The position numbers and the translations under genes were made by a program. Source: a virus. Taken from it: 40,048 bases of DNA. This document shows, piece after piece, positions 1-7,624 of the stretch. The notes beneath the pieces were generated by a model. That model made no database searches, was not told where the DNA came from, and saw only the letters and a list, made by a program, of their open reading frames with translations. The stretch is taken from positions 1 to 40,048 of IMG/VR virus record IMGVR_UViG_3300033143_001408; one strand, written 5' to 3'. How positions within the stretch are numbered: the stretch's first letter is position 1; each line of letters begins with the position of its first letter.

Positions 1-104
1 CTATCAAAGTCTTCAGGCAATCCTTTTGTTTCACTTGGTTCACAACTTGTTAAAAACAACATAGACAATAGTCCTGCTGCTAATATTCCCTTATTAAATC
101 TCAT
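1..104 (-). CDS. Phage lipoprotein, N-terminal part (cut by window edge)
   Basis: An ATG at 104 opens a reading frame that runs off the left edge. It begins MRFNKGILAAGLLSMLFLTSC: a basic start, a hydrophobic stretch and a lipobox (L-T-S-C, Cys at residue 21), followed by a polar mature chain. This is a textbook bacterial lipoprotein signal for signal peptidase II. The ATG overlaps the end of the preceding 97-residue gene by 11 bases, so the two are probably translated together. In phages such proteins are usually o-spanins (lysis) or superinfection-exclusion lipoproteins; only about 34 residues are visible, so the role cannot be chosen. Confidence 0.7.
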   Translation of the reverse strand, partial: MRFNKGILAAGLLSMLFLTSCEPSETKGLPEDFD

Positions 105-387
105 TTCCCTTCTTCTCCTGTTTGGCTTCACGAATTTTGCGCACCGAGCGGATAAAGCGTTGTGGGTCGCCGCCGCGGATAGCACTAAGGAATCTACGTG
201 TGATTTGTTCAGCCTCTTCGTCTGTGTAGTTCTCTGTCAATACATCCAAAAAATGCACGGCAGATGAGATTATGTGGTGACCACGAGATTCTACTACGTG
301 TTCTTTAGTTTTAGATGGTACCGCACGCTGCAATTCCTCTAATATAGAGCGAGAGCTTTGGTGCAATTTAAGTTTGTTTTTATCCAC
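94..387 (-). CDS. Conserved-looking small phage protein, 97 aa
   Basis: Unknown function. The protein is charged and probably helical, with a basic C-terminus (RFIRSVRKIREAKQEKKG). I place the start at a GTG (387) because AAGGA lies seven bases upstream and a late-promoter box (GATAAATA, 416-423) lies just before it. It sits directly downstream of the gp41 helicase gene on the same strand but has its own late promoter, so it is probably expressed late. Its stop overlaps the start of the lipoprotein gene. No catalytic motif is visible. Confidence 0.75.
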   Translation of the reverse strand: MDKNKLKLHQSSRSILEELQRAVPSKTKEHVVESRGHHIISSAVHFLDVLTENYTDEEAEQITRRFLSAIRGGDPQRFIRSVRKIREAKQEKKGNEI

Positions 388-415
388 ACTAAATTCCTTG
401 TCTTAGTAACAAGTG

Positions 416-423
416 TATTTATC
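416..423 (-). promoter_or_regulatory. Late-type promoter box GATAAATA
   Basis: GATAAATA on the minus strand, about 29 bases before the GTG of the 97-residue gene and followed by a leader with AAGGA. It matches the T4 late consensus TATAAATA except at the first base, and the same variant recurs before many genes in this window. Confidence 0.65.
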
Positions 424-448
424 AAAAAAGTGGCTAGGAAGCAGCTAT

Positions 449-1867
449 TTAAATGTTGCGGTTCTTAACAAGGTCTCGTAGAGATTTTGCTGACTGTTTT
501 ACTGCTGCACCAGTGCGATTTGCGTTCTCGCCTACAGTTTCTTGAATGTCAGTTACGATATTAGACTTTTTCAATGACCCAAGTATATTTTCTGCTGTCG
601 AGGTGACTGTATCTGCTTCGCCTTCTTCTAAATCCAGAATACGCAATGATGATATATTGAATTTGAGATCCACTTTACTACCAACACCAGCCGAAGATCG
701 TGTTTTCATAAACTGAATCTGATACCGACCGCTTTCCTTCATAGAAATTGTCGTAAAAATTGCAATCACGTTATCTGCTGTATTGATCTTTGAGATACCG
801 CCAGCTATATGTGCGTGACTAAACTCAATTTCATCGTGTGAGCCGCGATTTAGCTGGCTTGCTGTGACCATGAGTACGTCTAAATCTATTGCAATGTTAC
901 GCAACTCCTCAGAAACGTACTTGTCCTTCACAAACATATCAGATGGACTTACACGCTTGTCTAGCGGCGCGCACAAGTCTAAGTAATCGACCAATACAGC
1001 ATCAACTTTGCGTTTTGTCTGTATTTCATACTCTTTAATGTATGCACGAATGTCATTTGCAGTACTTCCATTCGGAAGTTGCTTGATTTGCAGCGAGCCG
1101 CTGCTGTTTTTCTTCTGAAATGTACGAACACGAAGATCAACGTCTTCGATGTTCTTCATAATATCTCTTGTACTGTATCCTGAAGTCATTGCGTCAATAC
1201 GCATTGACGTTAACGACTCACTAAGCTCCAGCGTGATGTAAATTGTGTTCAATCCCATTTCTGCCCAATTCAATGCTTGGTTCTGTAAGAACAAACTCTT
1301 ACCTGCACCTGATTGTCCAGCCCAAATTGTTAGTGTGCCTTTTTCTAGACCACCATATAGCTTTTTATCAATACTCTTCCAACCTGTACTGACCATTTTA
1401 CTGTTATCACGCATTTTCTTTAGTCGGTCAGCAGGTGCTTCGAAGTAATTGATGCCTAAGTCTTTTACAATCGCTAATTCAGACGCTTTCTTGAGGCGGT
1501 CTACTACTTCGCCCAAGTTATTATCGTCAATAAGCTTCATCGAAGCGTATACTGCTTCTTTTGCTGCTTTTTGTTGGCAGAATATTTCAAACTCGCCCAT
1601 GAACCAGTCTACATGCTCATTATTGATGCCATCAATTGGTTCAATCGTTGTTCCTGCAATCGCTCTCACTTGGTCTAGTGTTGGTAGCGATGATTGCTTG
1701 TTTGTATACTCAAGTAAAAACGCAACGACCTTTTTATTATCTAAATTTTCGAAGAATGATGGACTTATGATGTTCTTTACTCGAACAAATGTCTCTGGGT
1801 CGCTGTATAAAAATTGAATGAATAGGTCTTCTGCATCTTTGTTATATTCTTTTATGTCTGTTGTCAT
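449..1867 (-). CDS. 41: Replicative DNA helicase, T4 gp41 / DnaB type
   Basis: Hexameric 5'-3' helicase that unwinds the phage replication fork and works with the gp61 primase. The 472-residue length fits T4 gp41 (475). A RecA-like core is clear: Walker A GQSGAGKS near residue 185, a Walker B strand AVLVDYLDL near residue 290, and a downstream S-Q-L-N-R-G motif with conserved residues typical of DnaB-family helicases. The N-terminal part is the expected helical domain. The primase gene ends two bases upstream (TAA-TA-ATG), so primase and helicase form one operon, as expected for a primosome pair. Confidence 0.95.
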   Translation of the reverse strand: MTTDIKEYNKDAEDLFIQFLYSDPETFVRVKNIISPSFFENLDNKKVVAFLLEYTNKQSSLPTLDQVRAIAGTTIEPIDGINNEHVDWFMGEFEIFCQQKAAKEAVYASMKLIDDNNLGEVVDRLKKASELAIVKDLGINYFEAPADRLKKMRDNSKMVSTGWKSIDKKLYGGLEKGTLTIWAGQSGAGKSLFLQNQALNWAEMGLNTIYITLELSESLTSMRIDAMTSGYSTRDIMKNIEDVDLRVRTFQKKNSSGSLQIKQLPNGSTANDIRAYIKEYEIQTKRKVDAVLVDYLDLCAPLDKRVSPSDMFVKDKYVSEELRNIAIDLDVLMVTASQLNRGSHDEIEFSHAHIAGGISKINTADNVIAIFTTISMKESGRYQIQFMKTRSSAGVGSKVDLKFNISSLRILDLEEGEADTVTSTAENILGSLKKSNIVTDIQETVGENANRTGAAVKQSAKSLRDLVKNRNI

Positions 1868-1869
1868 TA

Positions 1870-2928
1870 TTAGTATCCGTAATTGCTTTCATCTAGTTTT
1901 CTGTTAATTCGTATGTTAAACGAATTAGATTCTCTAGAATCTATTATGCTTTTTATTGTTAGTAGTTGTCCATATGTTTCTGCTGCTTCTGCTGCGTCCT
2001 TGACAGGATTGCCTTGAGCATTGCGACCCCATTTCGGAAAAGCTACGCTCCATTTGTTTTCAATTGCTGTTTCTATTAATCCATGGCCATCCTTATCTCT
2101 ATCTGGGCAGAGTATTTTCTGCGCAGGCAGACTATTTAGTAAAGCTACTTGGTCGGGGTTGATTTTATTGTGCAAGAGTCCGATGCCATCAGTAATGACT
2201 GCATCCATAATGCCTTCGCTGATAATAATAAACTTTTTCTCGTAATCTTGTTGATTATCCATGCCATAAATATATGAGATAGGCATTTCACTCATATATT
2301 TTGGAACTGACTTGTTCGGTGAGTCAGATGCGAGTCTACCTGTCCAACCAACGATTTTATTTTTGTATGTGTACGGAATTACGAATCGTCTGTTGAATGT
2401 GCGTTCTTTTTTACCTTTACTCGGCGTCCAATACATTTTATCTAGGTCAAGCATGTTCCTACTGTGTGCATAGTTTACAATCTGCAAAAAATCTTTATCT
2501 TCACAGCCTTGTTCTCCCCAAAATCTCAACGAGTGACAATCTTCTAAGAAGTCTATCTCTTTCCACTTCGCTGTGATTGAACCTTTGAGTACAAATTCTT
2601 TTGTTTGTCTGTTATGTGCTTCACGGTACGCTTCAAACGTAAGACGCTTTACATCCTCTTCTGGTACACCGATTGCCTCCAAGAAAAATCCCATTTTTTC
2701 GCCAAGCTGAGAAGAAGGTTTCCAGCCAGTCATAAATCCACAGTTGAAACAATTTACAGTAACGCCGCCGTCGTGCGTGTATAGGATTCCAAATCTTTCT
2801 CGTTTGTCAGCACCATGCCCGCGAAGATGGCATAGCATACAGTTCCGCTTTTGCCATCCGCTAGGCGTTGACTTGAGCATACCTATGTGCTGGGAAATTG
2901 AATCGTGTAGAAAATCCTGAACTGCCAT
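1870..2928 (-). CDS. 61: DNA primase, T4 gp61 type
   Basis: Makes RNA primers for lagging-strand synthesis with gp41. Near the N-terminus is a zinc-binding module: C-M-L-C (after K-R-N) and then C-F-N-C-G about 30 residues later. A TOPRIM-like region follows (I-I-S-E-G-I-M-D-A, then L-C-P-D-R-D-K-D-G with the acidic DxD pair). The length of 352 aa fits T4 gp61 (342). I use ATG 2928 rather than a TTG 18 bases upstream. An extended -10 promoter (TGTTATAAT) ends exactly six bases before this ATG, so the transcript is probably leaderless. Confidence 0.92.
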   Translation of the reverse strand: MAVQDFLHDSISQHIGMLKSTPSGWQKRNCMLCHLRGHGADKRERFGILYTHDGGVTVNCFNCGFMTGWKPSSQLGEKMGFFLEAIGVPEEDVKRLTFEAYREAHNRQTKEFVLKGSITAKWKEIDFLEDCHSLRFWGEQGCEDKDFLQIVNYAHSRNMLDLDKMYWTPSKGKKERTFNRRFVIPYTYKNKIVGWTGRLASDSPNKSVPKYMSEMPISYIYGMDNQQDYEKKFIIISEGIMDAVITDGIGLLHNKINPDQVALLNSLPAQKILCPDRDKDGHGLIETAIENKWSVAFPKWGRNAQGNPVKDAAEAAETYGQLLTIKSIIDSRESNSFNIRINRKLDESNYGY

Positions 2929-2934
2929 CTGTAT

Positions 2935-2963
2935 ATTATAACACAAATATCTTTATCGTACAA
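2935..2963 (-). promoter_or_regulatory. Extended -10 promoter for the primase-helicase operon
   Basis: TGT-TATAAT (hexamer at 2935-2940) with a weak -35 (TTGTAC, 2958-2963) at 17-base spacing. It overlaps the 3' end of the upstream structural gene. The ATG of primase lies six bases after the hexamer, where transcription should start. Confidence 0.55.
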
Positions 2964-3813
2964 GCACCTTATCAAGCGTACCATTTGATGGAAGAGCATT
3001 TTCAGTTTCATATACAAATATCATCCACATGAAATTTGCTTCAAACGTATGCGATGTTATTCCTGTGAAATCATCAAATGTAATTATGTTTGTACCTGAT
3101 GTGATGTCTATAGGAAAATAATCATTGACATCGCCTGTCGGAATGTGATCTAGCGTTGCACGAACCTCAAGTGTTCCTGTCCAACCAGTCGATGCTGCTG
3201 AAAATGAATGTACTGAGTTTGTGTAATTTTGTAATCGTGCTCCTGGGATTGAGGAACTGATGTATCGTGTAAATCCAGGTGTCTCGTTTGTAGTAACTGT
3301 CCAATTTGTTGGTAGGAGTTCAACTGACTCTCTTGGTGTTACATCTGCTCCTGCTACAACCTCAACTGTAGCAACTATATCACCTGCATTATCTAGGAAG
3401 AACGGAGTCTGCATGTTTTCTCCTGCAGCAAGACCTGAAATCATTTCTTCCTCACCAGTAATGACTAGGCTGTAGAATCCCGCCGCAATGTCAACTAAAT
3501 CAGCTTCATAAATCGTGAGTCGAACATCGCCCTTACTGTTCGGAACAGTATCAGCAAAACGATCTAATACCCGTTCCTGGTTTTCATTACTGATAAATCT
3601 CGCACGAATTGACAAGTGATCTACTGAAACACGTTTGCGATCTGGATTTAGAACTCTAAATCTCAGGACATTGTCTACCCCTTTATGTATACGAAATATT
3701 TTTTTATTTAGTGGGCTATTATTCACGGTACCATATCCTTTGAGTTGCGAATCCACATACATGAGATCGAGGCGATTTTCGTAGTGGAATAATTTTATAA
3801 TGTTGTCTACCAT
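2953..3813 (-). CDS. Probable virion protein with beta-rich domains, 286 aa
   Basis: Unknown function; probably structural. The sequence is beta-rich: an N-terminal part with alternating hydrophobic strands (KIFRIHKGVDNVLRFRV, then D-L-V-D-I-A-A-G-F-Y-S-L-V-I-T-G) looks like the immunoglobulin-like or BppU-like N-terminal domains of phage baseplate and fibre proteins, and the C-terminal half reads like a jelly-roll or carbohydrate-binding fold. I choose ATG 3813 because GATAAATA sits exactly five bases before it, as before gp16 and gp17; the frame stays open upstream to 3849. The late box supports expression with virion genes although the next gene downstream is a replication gene. Confidence 0.7.
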   Translation of the reverse strand: MVDNIIKLFHYENRLDLMYVDSQLKGYGTVNNSPLNKKIFRIHKGVDNVLRFRVLNPDRKRVSVDHLSIRARFISNENQERVLDRFADTVPNSKGDVRLTIYEADLVDIAAGFYSLVITGEEEMISGLAAGENMQTPFFLDNAGDIVATVEVVAGADVTPRESVELLPTNWTVTTNETPGFTRYISSSIPGARLQNYTNSVHSFSAASTGWTGTLEVRATLDHIPTGDVNDYFPIDITSGTNIITFDDFTGITSHTFEANFMWMIFVYETENALPSNGTLDKVLVR

Positions 3814-3818
3814 GCTAG

Positions 3819-3826
3819 TATTTATC
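3819..3826 (-). promoter_or_regulatory. Late-type promoter box, five bases before ATG 3813
   Basis: GATAAATA then CTAGC then ATG. With the usual start-site distance for late promoters, transcription would begin at or next to the start codon (leaderless). Confidence 0.55.
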
Positions 3827-3877
3827 GTCATTTGCCTATTTCTTACCACAAAAAAACATATCCAGTTTCCGCATTAT

Positions 3878-3885
3878 AATAAATA
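3878..3885 (+). promoter_or_regulatory. Possible late-type promoter box AATAAATA
   Basis: AATAAATA on the plus strand, 33 bases before the ATG at 3918, in the short divergent gap. One base from the common GATAAATA form. Confidence 0.4.
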
Positions 3886-3917
3886 TTCGCTGTGACTACA
3901 TTAAAGGGACAAATTTC

Positions 3918-4289
3918 ATGGAACCGAGTGAGCTAGAGCAAATACAGGAGCAATTTCCGTACCTTAGTTGCGTTAAAACTGTAGAGATAGAATACGTTTG
4001 CATCATTCAGAATTCCGATGATAAAATCTTAAGTTTTTATGATTTCAATTCAATTAACGAACCAAACGAAAAGAAATTATTTCTAGAGTTAGGAGAAATA
4101 TGGTGGTTCGAATCTAATAGATTACTGCCCATAAATATATTCCTTCAAGGCCAAATGGCGCCATACAAACCGTACATTCGTACCGTAGCGCACAAGAATA
4201 CAGAAGTCCTCTTCGGCCCAATCACATCCCTCAACAACCTATTCCAAAAACGCATCAAGCGCAGGCAGATACAGCTAGTAAAAAAGTAG
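3918..4289 (+). CDS. Unknown phage protein, 123 aa
   Basis: No recognised function. Soluble, mixed charge, with a basic tail (R-I-K-R-R-Q-I-Q-L-V-K-K). AAGGGA precedes the ATG at good spacing. The motif F-L-E-L-G-E-I-W-W-F-E and a later V-L-F-G-P-I-T-S-L recall small NUDIX-like or regulatory phage proteins but I cannot assign a family. It is unusual in ending with TAG, which only one other annotated gene here does. Reading past this TAG, the frame stays open through 13 codons and joins in phase with the ATG at 4329. Confidence 0.7.
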   Translation: MEPSELEQIQEQFPYLSCVKTVEIEYVCIIQNSDDKILSFYDFNSINEPNEKKLFLELGEIWWFESNRLLPINIFLQGQMAPYKPYIRTVAHKNTEVLFGPITSLNNLFQKRIKRRQIQLVKK

Positions 4290-4295
4290 TTCTTC

Positions 4296-4303
4296 GATAA
4301 ATA
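4296..4303 (+). promoter_or_regulatory. Late-type promoter for the plus-strand operon 4329-6801
   Basis: GATAAATA followed by a leader with AGGA before ATG 4329. All six genes downstream overlap by four bases each, so this box can drive the whole set. Confidence 0.65.
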
Positions 4304-4328
4304 CACGTATTACAATAGGAATAATACG

Positions 4329-4646
4329 ATGAATGAAATGCGAAAACTGATGGAAGCTATAGAAGAGGCTGAGAAAAAGAGCCAGCATGGGATTCCTGTT
4401 GCATCTAAAGCATGGCAAGATAAAGCTATTGCTGGACTAAAGCGCAGAAATGAAGACTTGTTATGGCGTTTGGAAGGTTTTGTAATACGTCTTAAAGATG
4501 AAGACAATACTGCATCAGCAGCGAGTATTGAAAATATCATAGCTAATTTGCAGCAAGCCAATAGATTGTTTGATGCAGCAAAAGCAGACATCGGCAAAGA
4601 ATATGAAGGCTTTGAGGATCACGATGATCCCAAGTTTTACAAATGA
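4329..4646 (+). CDS. Putative packaged internal protein with capsid-targeting-like N-terminus, 105 aa
   Basis: Begins MNEMRKLMEAIEEA. The first nine residues match the start of the protein at 20249-20698 (MNEMRALIES) although the rest is unrelated. The L-M-E-A step fits the [LI]-x-E cleavage rule known for T4 prohead protease gp21, which removes capsid-targeting peptides from internal head proteins. The rest is helical and charged (K-R-R-N-E-D-L-L-W-R-L-E). First gene of a six-gene operon behind a late promoter; its TGA overlaps the next ATG. The internal-protein role is inferred; the shared motif is seen. Confidence 0.75.
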   Translation: MNEMRKLMEAIEEAEKKSQHGIPVASKAWQDKAIAGLKRRNEDLLWRLEGFVIRLKDEDNTASAASIENIIANLQQANRLFDAAKADIGKEYEGFEDHDDPKFYK

Positions 4647-4969
4647 AAATAAGACGCAAATACAACAACTGGATTCCACAGCTACTCAATGTAGGAGCGA
4701 TTACTCTATATCCGTTTATTCTATTTTCTAGTACTGTCGCTGGTATTAAGACGTATAGAAAAGAGCCTGAGCAATTATTCAAGCACGAATATATTCATAT
4801 TGAACAAGTCCGTAAGCTAGGCTGGCTCAAATTTTATTTTCTATATTTAGTTGAGAGTGCAAAGAACGGATATGAAGAAAACAAATATGAAGTTGAGGCG
4901 TATACGAGACAAGTAGAACCGTTCAACGACGAAGAACAAAAAGCATTTAATGAGGATTTTGGGTTATGA
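4643..4969 (+). CDS. Putative zinc metallopeptidase-like protein (HEYIH), 108 aa
   Basis: Contains H-E-Y-I-H-I-E-Q near residues 49-56, the HExxH zinc site of metallopeptidases, followed about 30 residues later by N-K-Y-E-V-E-A-Y, where a glutamate could be the third ligand as in gluzincins. A hydrophobic stretch near residues 13-30 (A-I-T-L-Y-P-F-I-L-F) may be membrane-associated. Small proteins with this layout occur in phage genomes without assigned substrate. Start is an ATGA overlap with the preceding gene, and the next gene overlaps likewise, so it belongs to the late operon of putative internal proteins. Confidence 0.75.
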   Translation: MKIRRKYNNWIPQLLNVGAITLYPFILFSSTVAGIKTYRKEPEQLFKHEYIHIEQVRKLGWLKFYFLYLVESAKNGYEENKYEVEAYTRQVEPFNDEEQKAFNEDFGL

Positions 4970-5421
4970 GATTTAAAGAAATTATGGAAGTTGCTGTTCA
5001 CCGCGATGATCCAGCAATGGACGATTACAATATCGACCGTGGCGAAAAAGAACAAGACATGAAAGATGCTCCGTATTATGTTGCGTGGACTGCACAATCA
5101 TGGGAATGGTATGGAGAAGGAGCACCCGAAGACGGCAACGGCCGATATAAGCCGAAAGGTGATGGTGGGCGCGTTGTAGCTATCAATATTCCTGAGTATG
5201 AAAAAGCTATGCAAATTGCTGACAAACTTGCGGCAGACTATGAGAGTGGCGAATTTGAAGACAAGAATGTTTACGGAAGGCGCGGCGACTCTGGATACGT
5301 ATTAGATTATCACGGGGCCGACATTGGTTCTATGGCAAAGATGGATGATTACGATAAAGAAACTATTGCAAATATGCATTCTCTACATAAACCAATAGAT
5401 TATGCAGGAGCGCAGGAATGA
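4966..5421 (+). CDS. Putative packaged internal protein, 151 aa
   Basis: Starts MRFKEIMEVAVHRDD: a short basic, hydrophobic leader ending I-M-E, matching the [LI]-x-E prohead-protease rule after which a soluble acidic protein begins. The body contains Y-Y-V-A-W-T-A-Q-S-W-E-W-Y-G-E-G and a glycine-rich stretch and is not of a family I recognise. ATGA overlaps bind it to both neighbours. The packaged role is an inference from the leader and operon. Confidence 0.75.
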   Translation: MRFKEIMEVAVHRDDPAMDDYNIDRGEKEQDMKDAPYYVAWTAQSWEWYGEGAPEDGNGRYKPKGDGGRVVAINIPEYEKAMQIADKLAADYESGEFEDKNVYGRRGDSGYVLDYHGADIGSMAKMDDYDKETIANMHSLHKPIDYAGAQE

Positions 5422-6002
5422 ATCCAATAGTAAAATTATTGCACATCATACAATGGGTGGTAATCACTTTGATGTTTGTTTTCCCGTTAATTATGGTATG
5501 GCCGTTTGTTGATTTAACATGGTGGCAGGCATTGTTACCCGTCGGATTAATTCCGATTGGTGCGTTTGTTGTGATACCACTTGCGCTACTATTCAAAGTA
5601 GATATGAAAACATTTCCCCTTTACGGAAACAAAGAAGAAGGCTATCCTGATTGGTTTGATCGTTACGTACAAAATTTTTGGTATAAGAAACTATTTCCTC
5701 GTTGGTGGTGGTACTCTATACGCAATCCCCTGAATAATATGCGTTTCTTGTTTGATGATGATAAAGAATTTAATATAGAGGGATGGCAACAACCGAGCAT
5801 GGAAGCTCACGATTTAATTATAGCTGATATAACATCAGCATCGCGCTGGAGCTACAGGGGCACATTCGCTGGCTATCGTCGTGTATGGCTTAATGATGAT
5901 GGTACGTATAGTGAGATTTGGTTTGGTTGGAAAGTTGGCAGTACAGTTCCAGGAATGGGATTCGCTACACAAGTAAGGTTGAAGCGTAAAATTGGCACAT
6001 GA
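5418..6002 (+). CDS. Membrane protein with two N-terminal helices, DUF7338-like, 194 aa
   Basis: Two hydrophobic segments at about residues 11-30 and 38-58 (I-I-Q-W-V-V-I-T-L-M-F-V-F-P-L and L-L-P-V-G-L-I-P-I-G-A-F-V-V-I-P-L) are followed by a soluble domain with the run F-P-L-Y-G-N-K-E-E-G-Y-P-D-W-F and P-R-W-W-W-Y-S-I-R-N-P. These motifs recur in phage proteins of unknown function that I associate with DUF7338; that name is from memory. No cleavable leader like its neighbours. ATGA overlaps on both sides place it in the late operon. Confidence 0.75.
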   Translation: MNPIVKLLHIIQWVVITLMFVFPLIMVWPFVDLTWWQALLPVGLIPIGAFVVIPLALLFKVDMKTFPLYGNKEEGYPDWFDRYVQNFWYKKLFPRWWWYSIRNPLNNMRFLFDDDKEFNIEGWQQPSMEAHDLIIADITSASRWSYRGTFAGYRRVWLNDDGTYSEIWFGWKVGSTVPGMGFATQVRLKRKIGT

Positions 6003-6193
6003 GATTATACGAAATCGGAATGCAGAAAAGAGATTATGTACGGTGCCCAGATGGGACTCGACATGATTATACATTTGCAGGCGGCACAAGCAGAGAAGGA
6101 AAAACGAATAGAACAATAAACAATATGCGATGCCTTAAGTGTGATCGACACAAAACAGTATTTACTGATTCAGGCAAGCGAGTAAACAGGTGA
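5999..6193 (+). CDS. Small zinc-ribbon-like protein with possible targeting leader, 64 aa
   Basis: Begins MRLYEIGMQKRD; L-Y-E fits the same [LI]-x-E rule as its operon partners but is very close to the N-terminus. It then has R-C-P-D-G-T-R-H and a later M-R-C-L-K-C-D-R-H-K, which together could hold one zinc ion. Very basic overall, so nucleic-acid contact is plausible. Joined to its neighbours by ATGA upstream and GTGA downstream. Confidence 0.65.
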   Translation: MRLYEIGMQKRDYVRCPDGTRHDYTFAGGTSREGKTNRTINNMRCLKCDRHKTVFTDSGKRVNR

Positions 6194-6801
6194 GACTACA
6201 ACAGTTAGTTGAAAGTGACAATAATCCTTTACATCTTCCTGATAATGTAGCACAAGCATTTTCTAATTTGGGTGACGAGCAGCGTGGCTTGCCTGAACGA
6301 ATTATGGTAAAAGCACAACACTTACTCGGCGGCGGAGTTTATAGTTTCGCGCTTGAACACGTTGGCGATATTATACATCGAATGACTCATCATGCTAATT
6401 ACGGAAGCTTTTATCCTGGCATTGCTAGAGAAAAAACGAAAAAGACGTTAGGCGTTCTTACAAGTCCGTATGGTTTTATGCGTGAGCATGAAGAAAACAT
6501 GCGAGCGAACATTAGCTATCGTAAAGAAAAAGATCCTGACTTTGATGAGCAACAACATCGTGAAAAAATTGAAGCAATATTAAAGCAGTATTCTGCTGAA
6601 CATGCTAAATTAGTACCATATAATCGTCTACAACGTATAGCTATTCGCTCATCAGTATTGCTAGGACAAAAGAAGATTGAAGCTTGCGTTAGAATGCTAA
6701 CAGTGATTGATAAGGCAGCACAGAATAGTAATGGATTTATTCATGCCGCCGCCGAGTATTCGCTTGATGCTCAAGGCAATCTCGTACCGTATAAATCTTA
6801 A
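6190..6801 (+). CDS. Putative packaged internal protein, 203 aa (GTG start)
   Basis: Start is GTG inside a GTGA overlap with the previous gene. The N-terminus MRLQQLVESDNN carries L-V-E-S, a good [LI]-x-E cleavage site of the prohead-protease type. The body is helical, charged and rich in His and Arg (H-R-M-T-H-H-A-N-Y-G-S-F-Y-P-G). No enzyme family recognised. Its TAA overlaps the stop codon of the minus-strand gene at 6798, so the two operons converge with no room for a separate terminator. Confidence 0.72.
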   Translation: MRLQQLVESDNNPLHLPDNVAQAFSNLGDEQRGLPERIMVKAQHLLGGGVYSFALEHVGDIIHRMTHHANYGSFYPGIAREKTKKTLGVLTSPYGFMREHEENMRANISYRKEKDPDFDEQQHREKIEAILKQYSAEHAKLVPYNRLQRIAIRSSVLLGQKKIEACVRMLTVIDKAAQNSNGFIHAAAEYSLDAQGNLVPYKS

Positions 6802-7040
6802 AATGGCCAAGATCCACGAATAGCACCCTTCAATTTCATTCTAAATATTTCTGCATCAGACGGATCAGGATCTATAAGAATTTCAGCAGAATGCATAACT
6901 ACTTGGTCGATAGGATGACTATTTTTACCACGCATAGTTAATGTTTCATCTTGTAAAATTACGTACTTGCCGTCTATATCTTTAGAGAGATACGGTTCGC
7001 CAACTTCAACATCGTAATCTTTTCGGTCTTGCATATTCAT
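6798..7040 (-). CDS. Unknown small protein, 80 aa
   Basis: Acidic N-terminal half and a conserved-looking end (A-E-I-F-R-M-K-L-K-G-A-I-R-G-S-W-P-F). ATGA overlap with the upstream 195-residue gene indicates coupled translation. Function unknown. Confidence 0.7.
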   Translation of the reverse strand: MNMQDRKDYDVEVGEPYLSKDIDGKYVILQDETLTMRGKNSHPIDQVVMHSAEILIDPDPSDAEIFRMKLKGAIRGSWPF

Positions 7041-7624
7041 ACTGTTTGCATCGCTTGTTCGACCATCAAATTCAACTGCACAATAATTGATAGCGCGAAT
7101 GCATGTGCGTGTGACTTTTTGAAATAGTAGCTGCCATCAGTCGGTTTCTCCCAAACATCCCTTTCAATTTCTATCCAGTCTTCATTTCTCAGCATCGCCT
7201 TACCTGGACGAATAATAGCAAGCACCATAGCTAATCTCGGCAATGTTCGCGGCTTTAGTCGCCTAACAAGGTCAACATAATCGTGTATGTGTACGAGATT
7301 TTTTATGATGTCTTCGTGTTCTAACAAATCCCATTGCGGAGTTGCTGCTATCAAAGTATTTAGATGATCTTCGTCACGCACGCCTTTGTATACACTGTTG
7401 TTCAAAAAGTCAATCTTCATATATCCAATGTCGTTCGCATCTTTGTGGTCGATAGTTGCGATGTTGGTCAATGGATCGTACGGAATTCGTTGAAAATAAA
7501 CACCTGTGTTGTGCTTCACATATCCATCTTCACGTTTGATACGTGCTGCAACATGCTTTAATTTATCCAGTAGAATATCTCTATCGAACACATCAATATC
7601 TACATCTGTATTTACTTTTGCCAT
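7037..7624 (-). CDS. Conserved phage protein resembling DnaE (Pol III alpha) finger region, 195 aa
   Basis: The sequence has V-N-T-D-V-D-I-D-V near the start, I-G-Y-M-K-I-D-F-L-N-N-S near residues 67-78 and L-A-M-V-L-A-I-I-R-P-G-K near residues 131-142. The pair K-x-D-F-L and R-P-G, in this order and spacing, resembles the finger domain of bacterial DNA polymerase III alpha (K-x-D-F-L-G and L-A-L-Y-R-P-G-P). There is no palm or PHP domain, so it is not a polymerase. Similar stand-alone proteins are known to me in marine T4-like phages without a role. It overlaps small genes on both sides. Confidence 0.75.
   Translation of the reverse strand: MAKVNTDVDIDVFDRDILLDKLKHVAARIKREDGYVKHNTGVYFQRIPYDPLTNIATIDHKDANDIGYMKIDFLNNSVYKGVRDEDHLNTLIAATPQWDLLEHEDIIKNLVHIHDYVDLVRRLKPRTLPRLAMVLAIIRPGKAMLRNEDWIEIERDVWEKPTDGSYYFKKSHAHAFALSIIVQLNLMVEQAMQTV

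Noticed and set aside
1449-1817. Plus-strand open frame of 122 codons inside gp41
   Set aside because: It is the antisense shadow of a clear helicase gene; no ribosome site and no protein-like motif.
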